Assembly: GCA_003116875.1 (NCBI GenBank)
Contig: BCKT01000003.1
Coordinates: 1,125,185 to 1,189,184, forward strand
Origin: Takashimella koratensis
Taxonomy: Eukaryota > Basidiomycota > Tremellomycetes > Trichosporonales > Tetragoniomycetaceae
Direction of reading: 5' to 3'
Length of the DNA stretch: 64,000 bases
Below the pieces are notes generated by a model, which saw nothing but the letters and a program-made list of their open reading frames with translations, was not told the origin of the DNA and did no database searches. The number at the start of each line of letters is the position of its first letter. The first letter of the stretch is position 1. Below are positions 32,872 to 43,933 of the stretch, one piece after another. Position numbers and translations under genes: made by a program.

Positions 32872-33252
32872 ATTGGTCCGTTCATGGATAGGCAGAGAGA
32901 AAGAGTTTCGTGAGCAGCCATGAATGATATGAGATAGGAGTCTAGGTGTGAATATAGACAACAGGCGGGTAGCATGATTTCAAGCACAATGGGTAATGAG
33001 TTACATGTGTTGAGAGACGTATGAACGAAAGAAACAGTTCAAAAAGAAAGCGCGGTTAGACAATTGTCAAACGCTCAAAACGGGATGCTATGATGCAGAA
33101 GATGAACGAGAGAAGAGACTGAGAATGGAGGGGGATTCTGATTCCACTTCTCCAATGTATGCTATGTCAGGACACCTGGCCTTCTCCTCCCTCCACCTCT
33201 CTCTCTTTTTGTCTCTGTGCCCCTTGGTCGTTTTGTCACGCCCACCTCTATT
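32872..33252. other. Convergent intergenic spacer
   Basis: About 380 bp between the 3' ends of HAT1 (+) and the BTB gene (-). No further feature was seen. Confidence 0.5.
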
Positions 33253-35039
33253 CTACCCCTCAACCTTCCACAGCGCCGACCTGCTCCGTTTTGGTTTCCG
33301 AGTGATATGCACGTCCATCCCATCCCCTTTGTTCGAGAGCGCGAGTACCACGCTCTCTTCCATCCCACCCAAGACTCCACCAACCCCACCACCAGCCGCT
33401 GCTGCACGCTTCTTCCTCTGAGCGATAGCTTTCTTCGCAAACGCAAACCGATCTTGCATGAATTCGATCGGGAGGTCTGGCGATTCAGTGCACCGCTTGA
33501 ACAGCTCGAATGGCAGTTGCGTGTAAATTGCGAGTAGGGTCGTGTCGGTGTGGAGTGAAGAGCCTGAGGAGGCGTCGGTGATTTGGGAAGGAAGAGTACG
33601 GAGGAGGAATGTGACGCTGTCAGGGATCAGGGATTGGAAGTCAGTTTGAGATTGTGATAAACCACTACGCGGGAGGCCAGCTTACACGTCATCTTTCAGT
33701 CGACTCGACCACTCCCCGTATCGCGCCGCCCCCTCGTCCGACCAAGCCTCGGCAGACGGCGCGGCGGGCGTAACAGGATCGACGCTCCCGATGGACCCGA
33801 AACCTATTGGCGACGCGGTCGGCTGCGGCGGCGACCCGTACCCGTTTAAAGGTGACCGTTGCTGTTGAAGTGGGTGGAAGAGGCCCTGATGCTGGAGCGG
33901 AGGAGAGGAGATCGACGGCGCCGCAAGCCAGTGGACGTAGTCAATCACGTTAGAGGAAGAGATAGAGTCACGGCACAAGGTGTAAGCGTGATGAGTGAGT
34001 TCAGGCATACCGCCAAAGATAAAAGACGTGGCGATGATGGACCGCGCATTGAGGGGAGTTACGAGGTGAAGAGAGGGTTCTGTGCGGAGGTCAGTCGGCA
34101 GTTGGAGTGGACAGGGTGGGAAATGTCATGCGAGCTGAGCTGCACGGTGTGTGGATGCTAGACTCACGGTATAGATGTTGAAGAACAACGTAGATGGACT
34201 TTGAAGATGATCGTTAGCCGAGTTGGGAGTGGCGGGAGGGGGTAAGATACTCACTTCTTCTGTCACGTTGAGGTCGGGGATCTGGAGGTGCAGCGTCGAG
34301 CCTGGCATCGAGCTGCTCATCACGTGGGCAAGGTATGGGCTGCGCGCCAGGATGACTACATGCGGGAAAGACCGGTGGTCAGAAGCAGCTCCCAACACTG
34401 GACCAGAGCGAGTTTGAAGAGTGAAGAGTGGTCGCTGTACGTAAGAGGAGGGGGAACCTACGTCGGTGCAGCTTGAGCGAAGCCGTGAAGAAGACAATCT
34501 GGATATCGGCCCATTGCTGGAGGCAGAATCCAGAGTTGAAGATGTACTGCGCCAAGTCGACAGCGAACATTGTGGGATCCGCACTGAGCGAAACCAGTGG
34601 CAAGGTGGGGGTAGGTAGGTAGGTATGTCAGCGTACATGACCCAACCACGCTGATATTGACTCTTACAACTCTCCTCTCCTGTCCACAACCAAGCGAGCC
34701 GCTCTATTCCAATCCATTGAGGCTATGTACTCACGTAGGTTCCCCCTTATGCCCCGCTCCATTTTCTAGCGTCGCCCCGCTTGAAGCAGACATCAACGCC
34801 GCGGCTTCCCCTGAATATGCCGTAGTCGACGACGGCGTCCTAGCCCCGTCCCCTGCTCCCGTGACCACGGCCGCCGGCGAAGAGTGTTCCAACCCGGACA
34901 TCTGGATGAGAGCGTAGGGTAGAGAAACGGGGTGAAGAGGAGTGTTTCTGCCAGTCGAGCTGGGTGATAGAGTTGTGGGGATGTTGGCGAGAGGGAGGAT
35001 CAACGGTAACGCTCCTTTTTTTTTCTCCTGGTCTTTCAT
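33253..35039 (-). CDS. BTB/POZ domain protein
   Basis: The spliced product has a BTB/POZ-like domain, a fold used for dimerisation and often as a Cullin-3 adaptor. Start chosen at ATG 35039 (MKDQEKKKGALP); a Ser/Ala-rich N-terminus of about 100 residues ends at a GTGAGT donor near 34735. The domain follows in several small exons: MFAVDLAQYIFNSGFCLQQW, ADIQIVFFTASLKLHR, VILARSPYLAHVMSSS, LHLQIPDLNVTEE, then TPLNARSIIATSFIFGGMPE and ELTHHAYTLCRDSI, which match the POZ D-x-x-x-x-x-x-x-x-x-L-H-(R)-x-x-L-x-x-x-S-x-(F/Y)-(F/L) pattern. After it come a Pro/Ser/Gly-rich linker and a C-terminal helical part (LPFELFKRCTESPDLPIEFM, KKAIAQRKKRAAAAGG) ending ALWKVEG at 33255-33253. Exact exon limits in 34150-34600 are uncertain. 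The target is not known. Confidence 0.7.
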
Positions 35040-35906
35040 GTTCAGGGGCAAATCACGTGATTTGGCCGCTCGGTTGGATCTTAGAACCGGTGAACAGGCT
35101 GGCTAAAGGTGTGTCGTCTGTGAGAGAGGGCAGTCAGTGAGAGGGAGGTCAGCGATTGGGGAACCTATGCAGAGGCTTTTGATAATTGGCGATGGGGAGG
35201 AGTGGGTTAAGCTGTCTGCTCAGATGTGTGTACAAAGTCACCAACTGGTCCTTGCCGACGGTAAGAAACGAAAAAGGTTAATGGGGATAAAGGAAAGAGA
35301 ACCCAGCGGCTGCTGGCCTTCACGTCCTTCAAGCAGGGGCCCGTGGCAATGCACTCTGGCAAGAAAACGGTAGAGTCCACTGGTATGGCGAGTTGACTCT
35401 GCGATGAGCTCATGAGCTTCGCCTGGACACCCCAGAATCCGAGAAAACAGGGAATAAACCAGACGCCCGGAGAGCGGTTCGGCAATGACACCCGACCTCC
35501 TGGTCTACCTGCCTCGGCAACAGCCCTAGCAAGCTCGGCGATGCAGCCCGACAAGAGGCGTGGGACCAGCACCTCAAACCCCGGAGGTGAACACGAGTTC
35601 TATCTCCACCGCGGTGCCAAGAGCGGATGCGACCGTTTCTCATCTGAGTAGGAGAAAGGGCGGATAAATAACCCTCCACTGGCCCTCCACTTGAAAACCT
35701 CAACCTCCACCGTGTTCCTCCACCCAGGTGGCGGACGAGAGCGATAATCAGGTCAAAACGCTGGCGTCACGGAAATGCAGACCGCAGTACTTATTCGAGG
35801 TGGTCAGCTGTTCACTCGTTCTTCCCGCAACTTAGCCCTTGACCTCTTGACCTTCCGCATCATCTCTACTCATCGTTCCGACCGACGAAAATCAAGTCCT
35901 CTCAAC
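35040..35906. promoter_or_regulatory. Divergent promoter of the BTB gene and the aldo-keto reductase gene
   Basis: 867 bp between start codons on opposite strands. No gene was seen; short open frames cross it without domains. Confidence 0.5.
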
Positions 35907-37263
35907 ATGGTCAAGACCGCTCAATTCCAAGACATCACCGTCCCCGTTCCCGGATTCGGGTGAGTCCCAATGTGGCGCCTGTTCTCTTTCTCTGCCAACT
36001 AAAGCCGACGTACAGCGCGATGGGCTTCTCTAACGCATACGGGACGACCACCGAAGACGTGTCAAAGAAGACTATGCAGCATGCTCTCGATCTCGGTTGC
36101 ACCTTTTGGGATACCGCTAGGATCTATGGCCAAGGACACAATGAGAAGCTCATTGGCGAGTTCTTCCAGGAGACCGGGTCAAGGGACAAGGTCTTTATTG
36201 CGTCAAAGTGCGGGTTCGAGGTGAGTGTTTTGCTCTTGGAGGCGAATCATCTGCGAGCCCACCTTCATTTGAAACTTGCTTGCGCAGGCGTCTGAGAATG
36301 TTGTGAGAGATGCAGGTAGCTGACGAATCACCGTGCAGTTCCTCGAAGAGCCCGGAGGCGTGACCAACAAGCCTGCCCACATTAATAGATACATCGAACT
36401 CACGAAAGAGCATCTCGGCTCCTACCCCGACCTGTACTACTTGCACCGCATCGACCCCAACACTCCAGTCGAGGAATCGATCCCTGCCCTTGACGCGTTG
36501 CGCAAGGCTGGCAAGTGCAAGTATATTGGTATCAGCGAGTGTAACGCCAACACCCTTCGCAAAGCTTGCAAAAGTGAGCTCAAATTCTTCCTTGTTGGAG
36601 CTCAGCCGCTGACATAGGTATCTGCCGTTTTTTATCCTCTTGCTTAGTCGCCAAGATCGACGCGTTGCAGATCGAGTACTCTCCCTGGTTTACCGACCAC
36701 GAAGAGAACGGGCTGATCGATACTGCCAAGGAATTTGGGGTCGCCATCATCGCCTATTCGCCCTTAGGTAAAGGCATTCTCTCGGGCAAGTGAGTCACCT
36801 CTTACACACCTGTCTCGCGATCCCTCATCTAGTTTCTAACCACTCCTCTTACTTTTTCAGGTTTCGTAATCCGGACGACTTCCCAGAGGGCGATATCAGG
36901 AGGACTATCCCTCGATTCAGCAAAGAGAACATGCCGAACAACCTTCGCATTGTAGACGAGTTCGAGCGCCTCGCCAAGGCCAAGGGATGTACCTCGGGTC
37001 AGCTCGCGCTTGCCTGGGTTATCGCTCAGGGTGCGATCCCGATCCCGGGTACGAAGACATCTGACCGCCTCGAGGAGAACTTTGGGGCGTGCAATGTTGA
37101 TTTAACGGAGGAGGAGTTGAAGGAATTGAGGGTGTTGGTCGAGGAGGCTAAACCGGTGGGAGCCAGGTGAGTGGTCGAATGGCTTGAAAAGGAAGTGAGA
37201 GGATTGAGTACTGATGATGGTCTCAGATACGGCGAGATGCACATGAAAGCCATTGGGCACTAG
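35907..37263 (+). CDS. Aldo-keto reductase (NADPH-dependent, AKR13/Yakc-like)
   Basis: A cytosolic TIM-barrel oxidoreductase. Seven exons: 35907-35959, 36016-36220, 36339-36573, 36648-36789, 36861-37166 and 37227-37263, with one further possible small difference at the ends. Catalytic residues are visible: Asp and Tyr in [16 protein letters not shown], Lys in [10 protein letters not shown] and His in [11 protein letters not shown]. Cofactor-binding loops are [24 protein letters not shown] and [19 protein letters not shown]. Ends EMHMKAIGH with TAG 37261-37263. Length near 325 residues is standard. The natural substrate cannot be told from sequence; pyridoxal, aryl aldehydes or sugar aldehydes are possible. 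It converges with the rhamnose mutarotase gene, 343 bp apart. Confidence 0.9.
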
Positions 37264-37606
37264 TCGAGGAGCAGAAGCCATAGTGGTTGAGATGAAAGCA
37301 GTGGATAAGAATTTAGTCGACGCGGTGGTAACTGCTGCTACTGCCAGGGCAAGTAGTATCGATCTGCAGAGAGTGACAACGAGGCCCTACGCATGAGACA
37401 AGCTTGTCTGGGTGAAAGCTCGTTCGAAACTCATACTCTGGGTTCCCTCTAGCCACTACTAAACTTCGAAACAACAACTGGTCGGGTCAATAATGCATGC
37501 TTTCTCATCAACTCTTCTTCAGCTATACCTTCCTCTCAGCAAGTCTGCCTCTTGCTTCTCCTCTCTCGCTTCTCATTTATGCTCGCCCATCCGACCGTAC
37601 AACTGA
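37264..37606. other. Convergent intergenic spacer
   Basis: 3' ends of the aldo-keto reductase (+) and the mutarotase (-). No feature was seen. Confidence 0.5.
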
Positions 37607-38285
37607 CTAACACTCCATCCGGAACACCTCCTCGGCCTCGGTCCACCACCCTGGCCCACTCTCGCTCCCCGTCGCCCCCGGGACGAAGCTCTCTTGCATT
37701 CCGTCGGTCATCTGTAGTATCGAACAGAGAGGTGTGCAGACCAGATTGGATGCTTTGTCAGCTCTGTGGTCCGCCCTACAACTCCGCTCTCCATTCCACT
37801 CGCGAAAGCCACTTGTCAAGTCTCCATCTTGCCAAGGCTCAGGCTCAGACCCTACCCAAACTCACCTTCCACCACCGCTTGGTCGCCTCGTTCTCCGCGA
37901 TCCCTGCCATGTCGGCATCAAAGTCGGTACCGATGTACCTCATGTGCGCGACGAGGAGATTGAGTGGTTCGACAAAGTGAATCGAGTAGTCTGTGCCCCG
38001 CCAGAGCGTTAGCTACGTCCATATACCCCGTGGTCCAGAGCCGCCTTCGCATCTCCAGTCCTAGCTCTGTACTAGCCCAGCGCCAGGTCCGATCAAATCG
38101 CTTCCTGCCGACTCACCAACAACGTGCGCCTTCCTCAGCGCACCAAGGACCTCGGGCCACACCGCCGCGTGCACGCGCTTGTACTCCTCCAGCGCTTCCG
38201 GCCGGACCTTGATTACCTGGCAAATTCGCTTGCCCTCGTTAGTGCGGGGCAACTCGGGCTCCGGGAGTATGGTGGAGGACGACAT
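37607..38285 (-). CDS. L-rhamnose mutarotase (RhaM/DUF718 family)
   Basis: Interconverts alpha- and beta-L-rhamnopyranose; in fungi it would feed the non-phosphorylated L-rhamnose pathway. Three exons: 38285 to about 38115, about 37996-37860 and about 37710-37607. The family core is clear: KRICQVIKVRPEALEEYKRV, HAAVWPEVLGALRKAH, then DYSIHF, LLVAHMRYIG, ENEATKRWWK and MTDGMQESF, with a C-terminal EAEEVFRMEC matching the bacterial ExxEVFxx end. Conserved Y/H/W residues of the active site are kept (EEY, H..VWPE, YSI, RWW). The frame is open upstream to another ATG at 38414, but family length supports 38285. The product is about 135 residues. Confidence 0.85.
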
Positions 38286-38490
38286 GGGAGATGGGTAAAA
38301 GGTGAGGGTGGTATGGTAGCTGAGAGGTTGGGTGAGTGGTGGTGAGAAGAGATCAAGAGGTGAAAAAGACTGGGTTGATGAGGAGGAACTGAACACCTTT
38401 ATCCGGGGTATCATTTCACCGGCCCGGATCGTGGGGCCGACATTGAATTCATCAAGATCGCTACCAGAACGTTACAAGACTTGCGTCCAT
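38286..38490. promoter_or_regulatory. Short tandem spacer: mutarotase promoter and 3' end of the 2-oxoadipate dehydrogenase gene
   Basis: Both flanking genes are on the minus strand and only about 205 bp separate the stop of the upstream gene from ATG 38285. The mutarotase promoter may therefore reach into the 3' part of its neighbour. Confidence 0.4.
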
Positions 38491-41400
38491 TCATACCTCC
38501 AATGAACGATGCACAATCTCCCCAACTTCAGCCTTGTGATCCGCTCCTATTCCCGTGGCCGTCGTCGCACCCGCCTTCCTTCCAGCATACACCAGCTGCA
38601 CCTTNCCCTTACCCTCACCCTCCCCACCACTGAGGTCCGCCAACACCGCCTCGATCCGGGGCCGGACAAAGCTCCATGCACCTTGGTTCTCGGGCTCTTC
38701 TTGCGCCCACACCACTTTCACTGACCCAGAGCCTCCTGTGTACTGACTCAGCACAGCACGGAGGGCTTTAGAGGGGAACGGGGACACCTCTTCGATCCGA
38801 ACGAGCGCGACGTCGTTTCGCTCGGTCTTGGCTAGGTGGTCGGACAAAGTGTAGTAGTGTTTCCCTGAGACGAGGAGAATACGTTCGGCTTTGTCACGAC
38901 CAGCTTGAGGTGGGTCTTCAATCACAGGTTGGAATCGCGTTCCAGGTCCCATATCAGACAGAGGGGATGCGGCAGCCTACATCATTTCATGATCAGCGTG
39001 GTGATTCCTTACCTGAACACAGAAAGCGAACGGGAGGGGGAGGGGTGTGCCCAGTCGCCCACTTACAGGAGCTCGCAGCAGACCCTTGGGGGACGCAATG
39101 ATCAGTGGCTTTCGATAGTTCCTCGCCATTTGTCTTCTCAGCAAATGATACATCTGCGCCGGTGTCGATGGGTTTGCCACGATCAAGTTGACATCGGTAC
39201 CCCTATCATCTGACAACTGGAGGAACCGCTCAACCCGGGCCGACGAGTGTTCCGGGCCCGCGCCGTCGTATCCGTGGGGTAACATCATCACGAGTCCGCT
39301 CTGATGCAGCCATTTCGCTGGGGCCTGTCAGCAGAGGGCTGGGGTGACTGAGACTGGCGATAAACAGCACTAACCTTGAGCACCGACGACGAAGGCATCG
39401 ATGATGATCTGAGCGCCGTTGTTGAAGTCACCAAACTGCGCTTCCCAGATCGGCAGCAGCCTTGGACTTGCCCAACTCATCCCGACCTCGAATCCCAGCA
39501 CAGCCATCTCGCTTAGCGAGCCTGAACTCGTCAGCCCAGCTCTAGCTGCCCAGGTCGACCATCGCAGCTCAGCTCACTATTTGCCAGCTCGAGCTTGCCC
39601 TTGGCTCCTAGACTATCGTTGAGCGGGATCAAACACGCCTCGGACTCTTGATCCACCATCATCGCATGACGCTGAGAAAACGTTCCGCGACCCACATCTT
39701 GGCCCGAGATCCGCACATCGTGGCCGTCCTGCAGCAGAGTCCCGAACGCCATCGCCTCAGCTGTCGCGTAGTCGACTTTGGTGTCGAGCGATTTGAGCCG
39801 AGCGGAGATGTGGCGTTTCAGTCGGGAATGGAGGTTCTGTAGAAAATCGAGTTGTTGAGCTCTTTGAGTGCCTAATAACGCGATCGCCTTTCGAGGGTCA
39901 GGCGGTCACTCACAAAGGTCTCGGGAATGGTCACGCTAGCGGTGGCGACGTCGCGAAGACGTTCTAGGTCAACACCAGTGAGTGGATCATGCTCAGCCTC
40001 TGGTGCTGCTGGCCACGCTAATCCGTGCCACTTGGCCAGAGAGGGCTCAGAAGGTGGAGAGTATCCATCCACCGCGGCCAATTCTTCATCTAGCTGCTTG
40101 ATGTATGCCTCTCTCACTCCCTTGGCCTCGTTCATGTCTAATGCGCCTCCAGCCTGTACATCAGCACCGACGTCTTGTGCTGAGAACCCACCTCAAGGCG
40201 GTCCTCGTAGATGTGTGGGACGGAACTGCGTGAGCGGATCTTCTCATACATCCTCGCTACAACGCAGTCTAATCAGCAATGTGTCCATTATGGCAGGGCG
40301 ATGGCCAGTCACCTACGCTGAGTATAAGCGGGCTCGTCGAGCTCGTTGTGACCCCATCGACGGTAGCAAATCAAGTCGATAATGACATCTTTCCTGAACA
40401 TTTGGCGGTACCTGAACGCAATATCGACGGCTCGCACGACAGCTGCAGTGGTCAGTCGCTATCCCATCACCTGTACCTGTAAATGAGCAGCTCGAGATTC
40501 ACCTTCTGGGTAGTCTCCATTGACGTGCAGGATTGGGCAGCCGATCATCTTGCCGATATCGGAGGAGTAGATGCTCGAGCGGGCAAACGAGGCTGGTGTG
40601 GTATAGCCAATGTTGTTGCTGGTTGCCGTTCAGCTACTCCCTGGGTACCTGTGCCCGACTGTACCGAGGTATGACTCACTTGACAATGACGTGAACCGTG
40701 CCTCCAGACCCGTAATGGGGTAGACCGCTCAGCCCTAGACTCTCCGCGACCACGCCTTGGCCTGCAAACGCAGCATCTCCATGGAGCTGGACGCACAGCA
40801 CCTTGTCGCCTAGTTTGCACTCCTCAGGGCTGGACTTGAGCAGACCCATCTGTTTTGCCCGCGTGTATCCCAACGCCACTGGATTGATCGCCTTTAGAAA
40901 AGACGCGCCATCAACCATTTGATACCATCACTCCAAGGCTAGGCTTACCTCGAGGTGACTTGAGTTCTGGACGATCTCTACTTCCACGGAACCGTTGGCG
41001 TAGGGGATCTGGCGGACCGCACCGATATGGCTGATCACGTCTCCTGTGGCGCCGGGGGCAATGGAGCGGTCAAATTCTGGCCGCCCCTTAATCTTGGAGA
41101 ACAGGGCGGCAGGAGCATAGGCAAGGAGGTCGGGGTCGGTCAGCAGGGACAGCCGACCGCGGTGAGGGAGAGCGACAATGATTGATGAGATGCCGGCTAG
41201 TTTTCTACGTCAGCTCAGATCTGTACCATCATCGACTTAGCTGCTCACCTTCTGCGCCTAGTTCGAAGAGCGTGTCCAGGGCAGGCAACATGCTCTCCGC
41301 CCCCTCACATCCTGGTTCAGTTAGCGCTAGCTTGAATGGAGGTATGTCTAGCTCACCGTATCGTTTGAGATTTGGAAACTTCTTCCCTAAGAACCTGTCC

Positions 41401-42169
41401 ATCTCCTCGCTACGCGCTAGAAGTGCATGTATCCGCTTTTGCCTCTCTTTCGACACAGGCGTTGGGAAAGACGATGCCTCGGTCTCGAGCTGGTGTGAGA
41501 ACCACCTGTACGCCAGGTCGTCAGCTAGCCTTGGCATGTGTTGCAGACCTTTCAGCCGTCCCCAACTCACAATCGTTCCGACTTGACGGGGCAGTGCTGG
41601 AACTCGTATCCGATCCTATCAACATAGGTTCGAAACAAATGGTCTTTGATCTCCTTGAGCGGGAGAGCAGTCTCTGTGCCTTCGCCCACGTCGCTGCGCT
41701 CGTGCGACTCGGAGCGGGTCGGAAGGTGCATGATCCCTCGCAAAGAAAAGGAGGCGGTATCGTCCGTTAGACCATATCGCGACGCGTCGAGAGCACCGAC
41801 TGGGCTGGATTCATGGGTCAGCCGCTATAGGAGTAGCCTTCCACCCGAAGACAAAGGGAGCATGAGTTGGCCGCTGACAATCACTCACTCTCGTTCCATA
41901 AGGTCGAGGGGATCGATCCGTGCCGCGCGATGGCCGTGTCGGCGCACCATCTCAACGTATCGCAACAACGGTGCATTTGCATTCCTATTGTCCAGCTCAC
42001 GCTGAGTATCTGCGGTCCCGTCAGTGCGGCATTCAGCGCAACAGACACCCTACGTACAATCTGGGAGCTCGTACTTTGCCGGCACCCGGTACCCGAACGC
42101 CGCGTCGTCATGGTACGCTCTCCGAACCGCCTGTAAGAGCCTACGTGGCGCACGGTGAGGCCTGAGCAT
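38491..42169 (-). CDS. 2-oxoadipate dehydrogenase E1 (DHTKD1-type, OGDH family)
   Basis: A thiamine-diphosphate dehydrogenase E1 of the mitochondrial 2-oxo acid dehydrogenase complexes; DHTKD1-type enzymes decarboxylate 2-oxoadipate in lysine and tryptophan breakdown. Start ATG 42169 gives [20 protein letters not shown], an Arg-rich mitochondrial presequence, then [10 protein letters not shown], which resembles DHTKD1 rather than classical OGDH. Further motifs: [20 protein letters not shown], ThDP-binding [20 protein letters not shown] and [83 protein letters not shown] and FLQLSDD. The C-terminus ([20 protein letters not shown]) ends [20 protein letters not shown]. At least ten exons. Classical OGDH N-terminal extension is absent. 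One ambiguous base (N at 38605) falls in a variable Gly/Glu-rich loop. Confidence 0.9.
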
Positions 42170-43810
42170 GGGCGATGGATGGATGAAGTGGGATGAGGAT
42201 GAGTGTATGTACAGAGGCAAGGATTGTTGACGAGTGGACAATGGGGAATGCTGAAACGAGACCTTGAGCCGGAGACGACCGGCTATGGGGCAAGATCCGG
42301 GTGTGTCCGGGCCATGATCCGATCGATCACCCAAAGTGGCAGCGGCTAGTAGACCGCCCGTGGCCTTCGATTCCTCCATTGATACCTCGGCCGGGTGGTG
42401 TGCTCTTCACTCTGGATGCGGGGGTCAACACGACGAGGTCCAAATATTGCTCTCTTCCCCCCTCCTTCTCGCATACAACAACCGGGTGGCAACCCTGACC
42501 TATCTCCCAAATGTCATCGTCGAAAGCGATCGATTCCACTGCGGCCACAATTGCTCGGACAAGCCCAGTCGACGGGAATGACAAGATGGGTGGACATACA
42601 CACGTGAGCCTATTGATATCTTGAGGGAAATTTTGAGGTTACTCAATGTTTGTACGACTTGTTATTGACAAAGAAGTAGACTTGGAGACAAGAACATGGT
42701 GAATCATCATACCTGTCTCTCATTTCAAATCCCAACAAACAAACACCAACGACGCCGATGGCGACGTCAACTAATCGTTCTGTTGTCTCACTCTCCTCGA
42801 CCCGAAGAGCCACGCATCCACAAACCACATGCTCTCAAGTCACCACCCACATCACATCCTTCGCCCTTTTTCGCATTGGAAAAGTAACGCGGAAGCGGCG
42901 GTGGTCGAACAAGAGCGCTTGGATGTTGTTTGACGACCCTCTGTCGTATTACTATTTGGTAGATACCGAAGAGGGGGAGGAGTCTTGTACTGAGCCTGGA
43001 AGAGATAAGGGGCAGGAGAGATGATGCATATGCCTCGTATAAGCTCGGACAGTTGGGCCCTCATAGTGGTACAGTACGATCCTCTCCTAGGACTTCGGAT
43101 TCGACCACGTGTAGGTGCGCTGTGGGCTCGTATCTATTTTGATCATCTCAAACGTACAGCGAGTAAAAACCGCAAACTCAGATACTAGATCTGCTGTACT
43201 TCGCTGACCTTGAAGTCGGACTTTCGGCCGGAGCAACATGTAGTTGTGCTCTTCAGGCTCCGATATGCCTGAACACCCCTATAGCCCGAAACACTGAGGG
43301 TTGGTACGTCCTTTACATCACCCCTTGATCGGCGAGCATGAGCTCAGAAAGACTCAGCCTCCGCTTCCCACCTTTCATACCAAATAGTCCGTCGGCGGAA
43401 CTTGTGAAGGGCCGAGTCTCATCCCGACCGTCAGATCTGCTCTGAGACGTGTGGGTGCGCCCTATCGCGACGATCTTTTCTTTGCTCGCTCTTGTTTCTG
43501 AGATAGTGAGCAGCCGACTCAGTTAGTTCGATGAAACAATGCCCCTTGAAAACTCCTTGCTCTCAAGCGGAGTGAGGTCGACACTCCGCCTAAGGTCCGA
43601 CCGATGTGGTGCAGCAGCACGTAAAGATGGCGAAGGAAATACGCTTTGTCCTACACTCTCACTGAGGGTCGGAGTCGGAGGGGAAATGTACAGAGGCAGA
43701 GTTGTCCCCAGACGCACCTTTCATCCGGTGGACAGGTCTCTCTCTGTTAGCTGTTGTCTACTACCTTCATGGCGGTTGATTTAAGCTTATGGCTTATTTG
43801 ACAGTGAAGA
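42170..43810. other. Intergenic region upstream of two divergent genes
   Basis: About 1.6 kb with no supported gene. A short plus frame at 42758-43024 and its minus shadow have no recognisable product. The right part (43.1-43.8 kb) is less pyrimidine-rich and contains an 8-bp hairpin at 43566-43588 (GCGGAGTG...CACTCCGC), then a TATA box; this is probably the regulated promoter of the orphan gene at 43934. Confidence 0.45.
43566..43588. promoter_or_regulatory. Palindromic site in the orphan gene's promoter
   Basis: GCGGAGTG AGGTCGA CACTCCGC: two perfect 8-bp inverted arms around a 7-bp spacer, about 225 bp upstream of the TATA box. CGG half-sites in inverted arms resemble binding sites of Zn2Cys6 regulators (inference). 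Confidence 0.35.
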
Positions 43811-43818
43811 TATAAAAA
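43811..43818 (+). promoter_or_regulatory. TATA box of the orphan gene
   Basis: TATAAAAA followed by GCGCGC, 116 bp upstream of ATG 43934. Few genes in this window have so clear a TATA box, which suggests an inducible gene. Confidence 0.6.
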
Positions 43819-43933
43819 GCGCGCTTGATGAGAGAAATTCAGATACATTTCCTCATCCCACAATCTTTTCAACTCATTCGCCTTTTCCAACGAACAACCA
43901 ACTTTGGTCTACAAAACGCCTCGCAAATCAACG

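Noticed and set aside
38605..38605. Ambiguous base N as a sign of a mutation or frameshift
   Set aside because: The frame continues normally on both sides within a variable loop; it is a sequencing ambiguity.
38491..42169. Classical 2-oxoglutarate dehydrogenase (KGD1)
   Set aside because: The N-terminus goes almost directly from a presequence to [10 protein letters not shown], and the C-terminal [14 protein letters not shown] fits DHTKD1; the longer OGDH N-terminal region is missing.
42758..43024. Small plus-strand gene of 88 codons
   Set aside because: No recognisable domain; an open minus-strand frame overlaps it; no promoter or splice support.
43040..43560. Possible tRNA or small RNA gene
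   Set aside because: No B-box GGTTCGANNCC with a matching cloverleaf was found here or elsewhere in the window.
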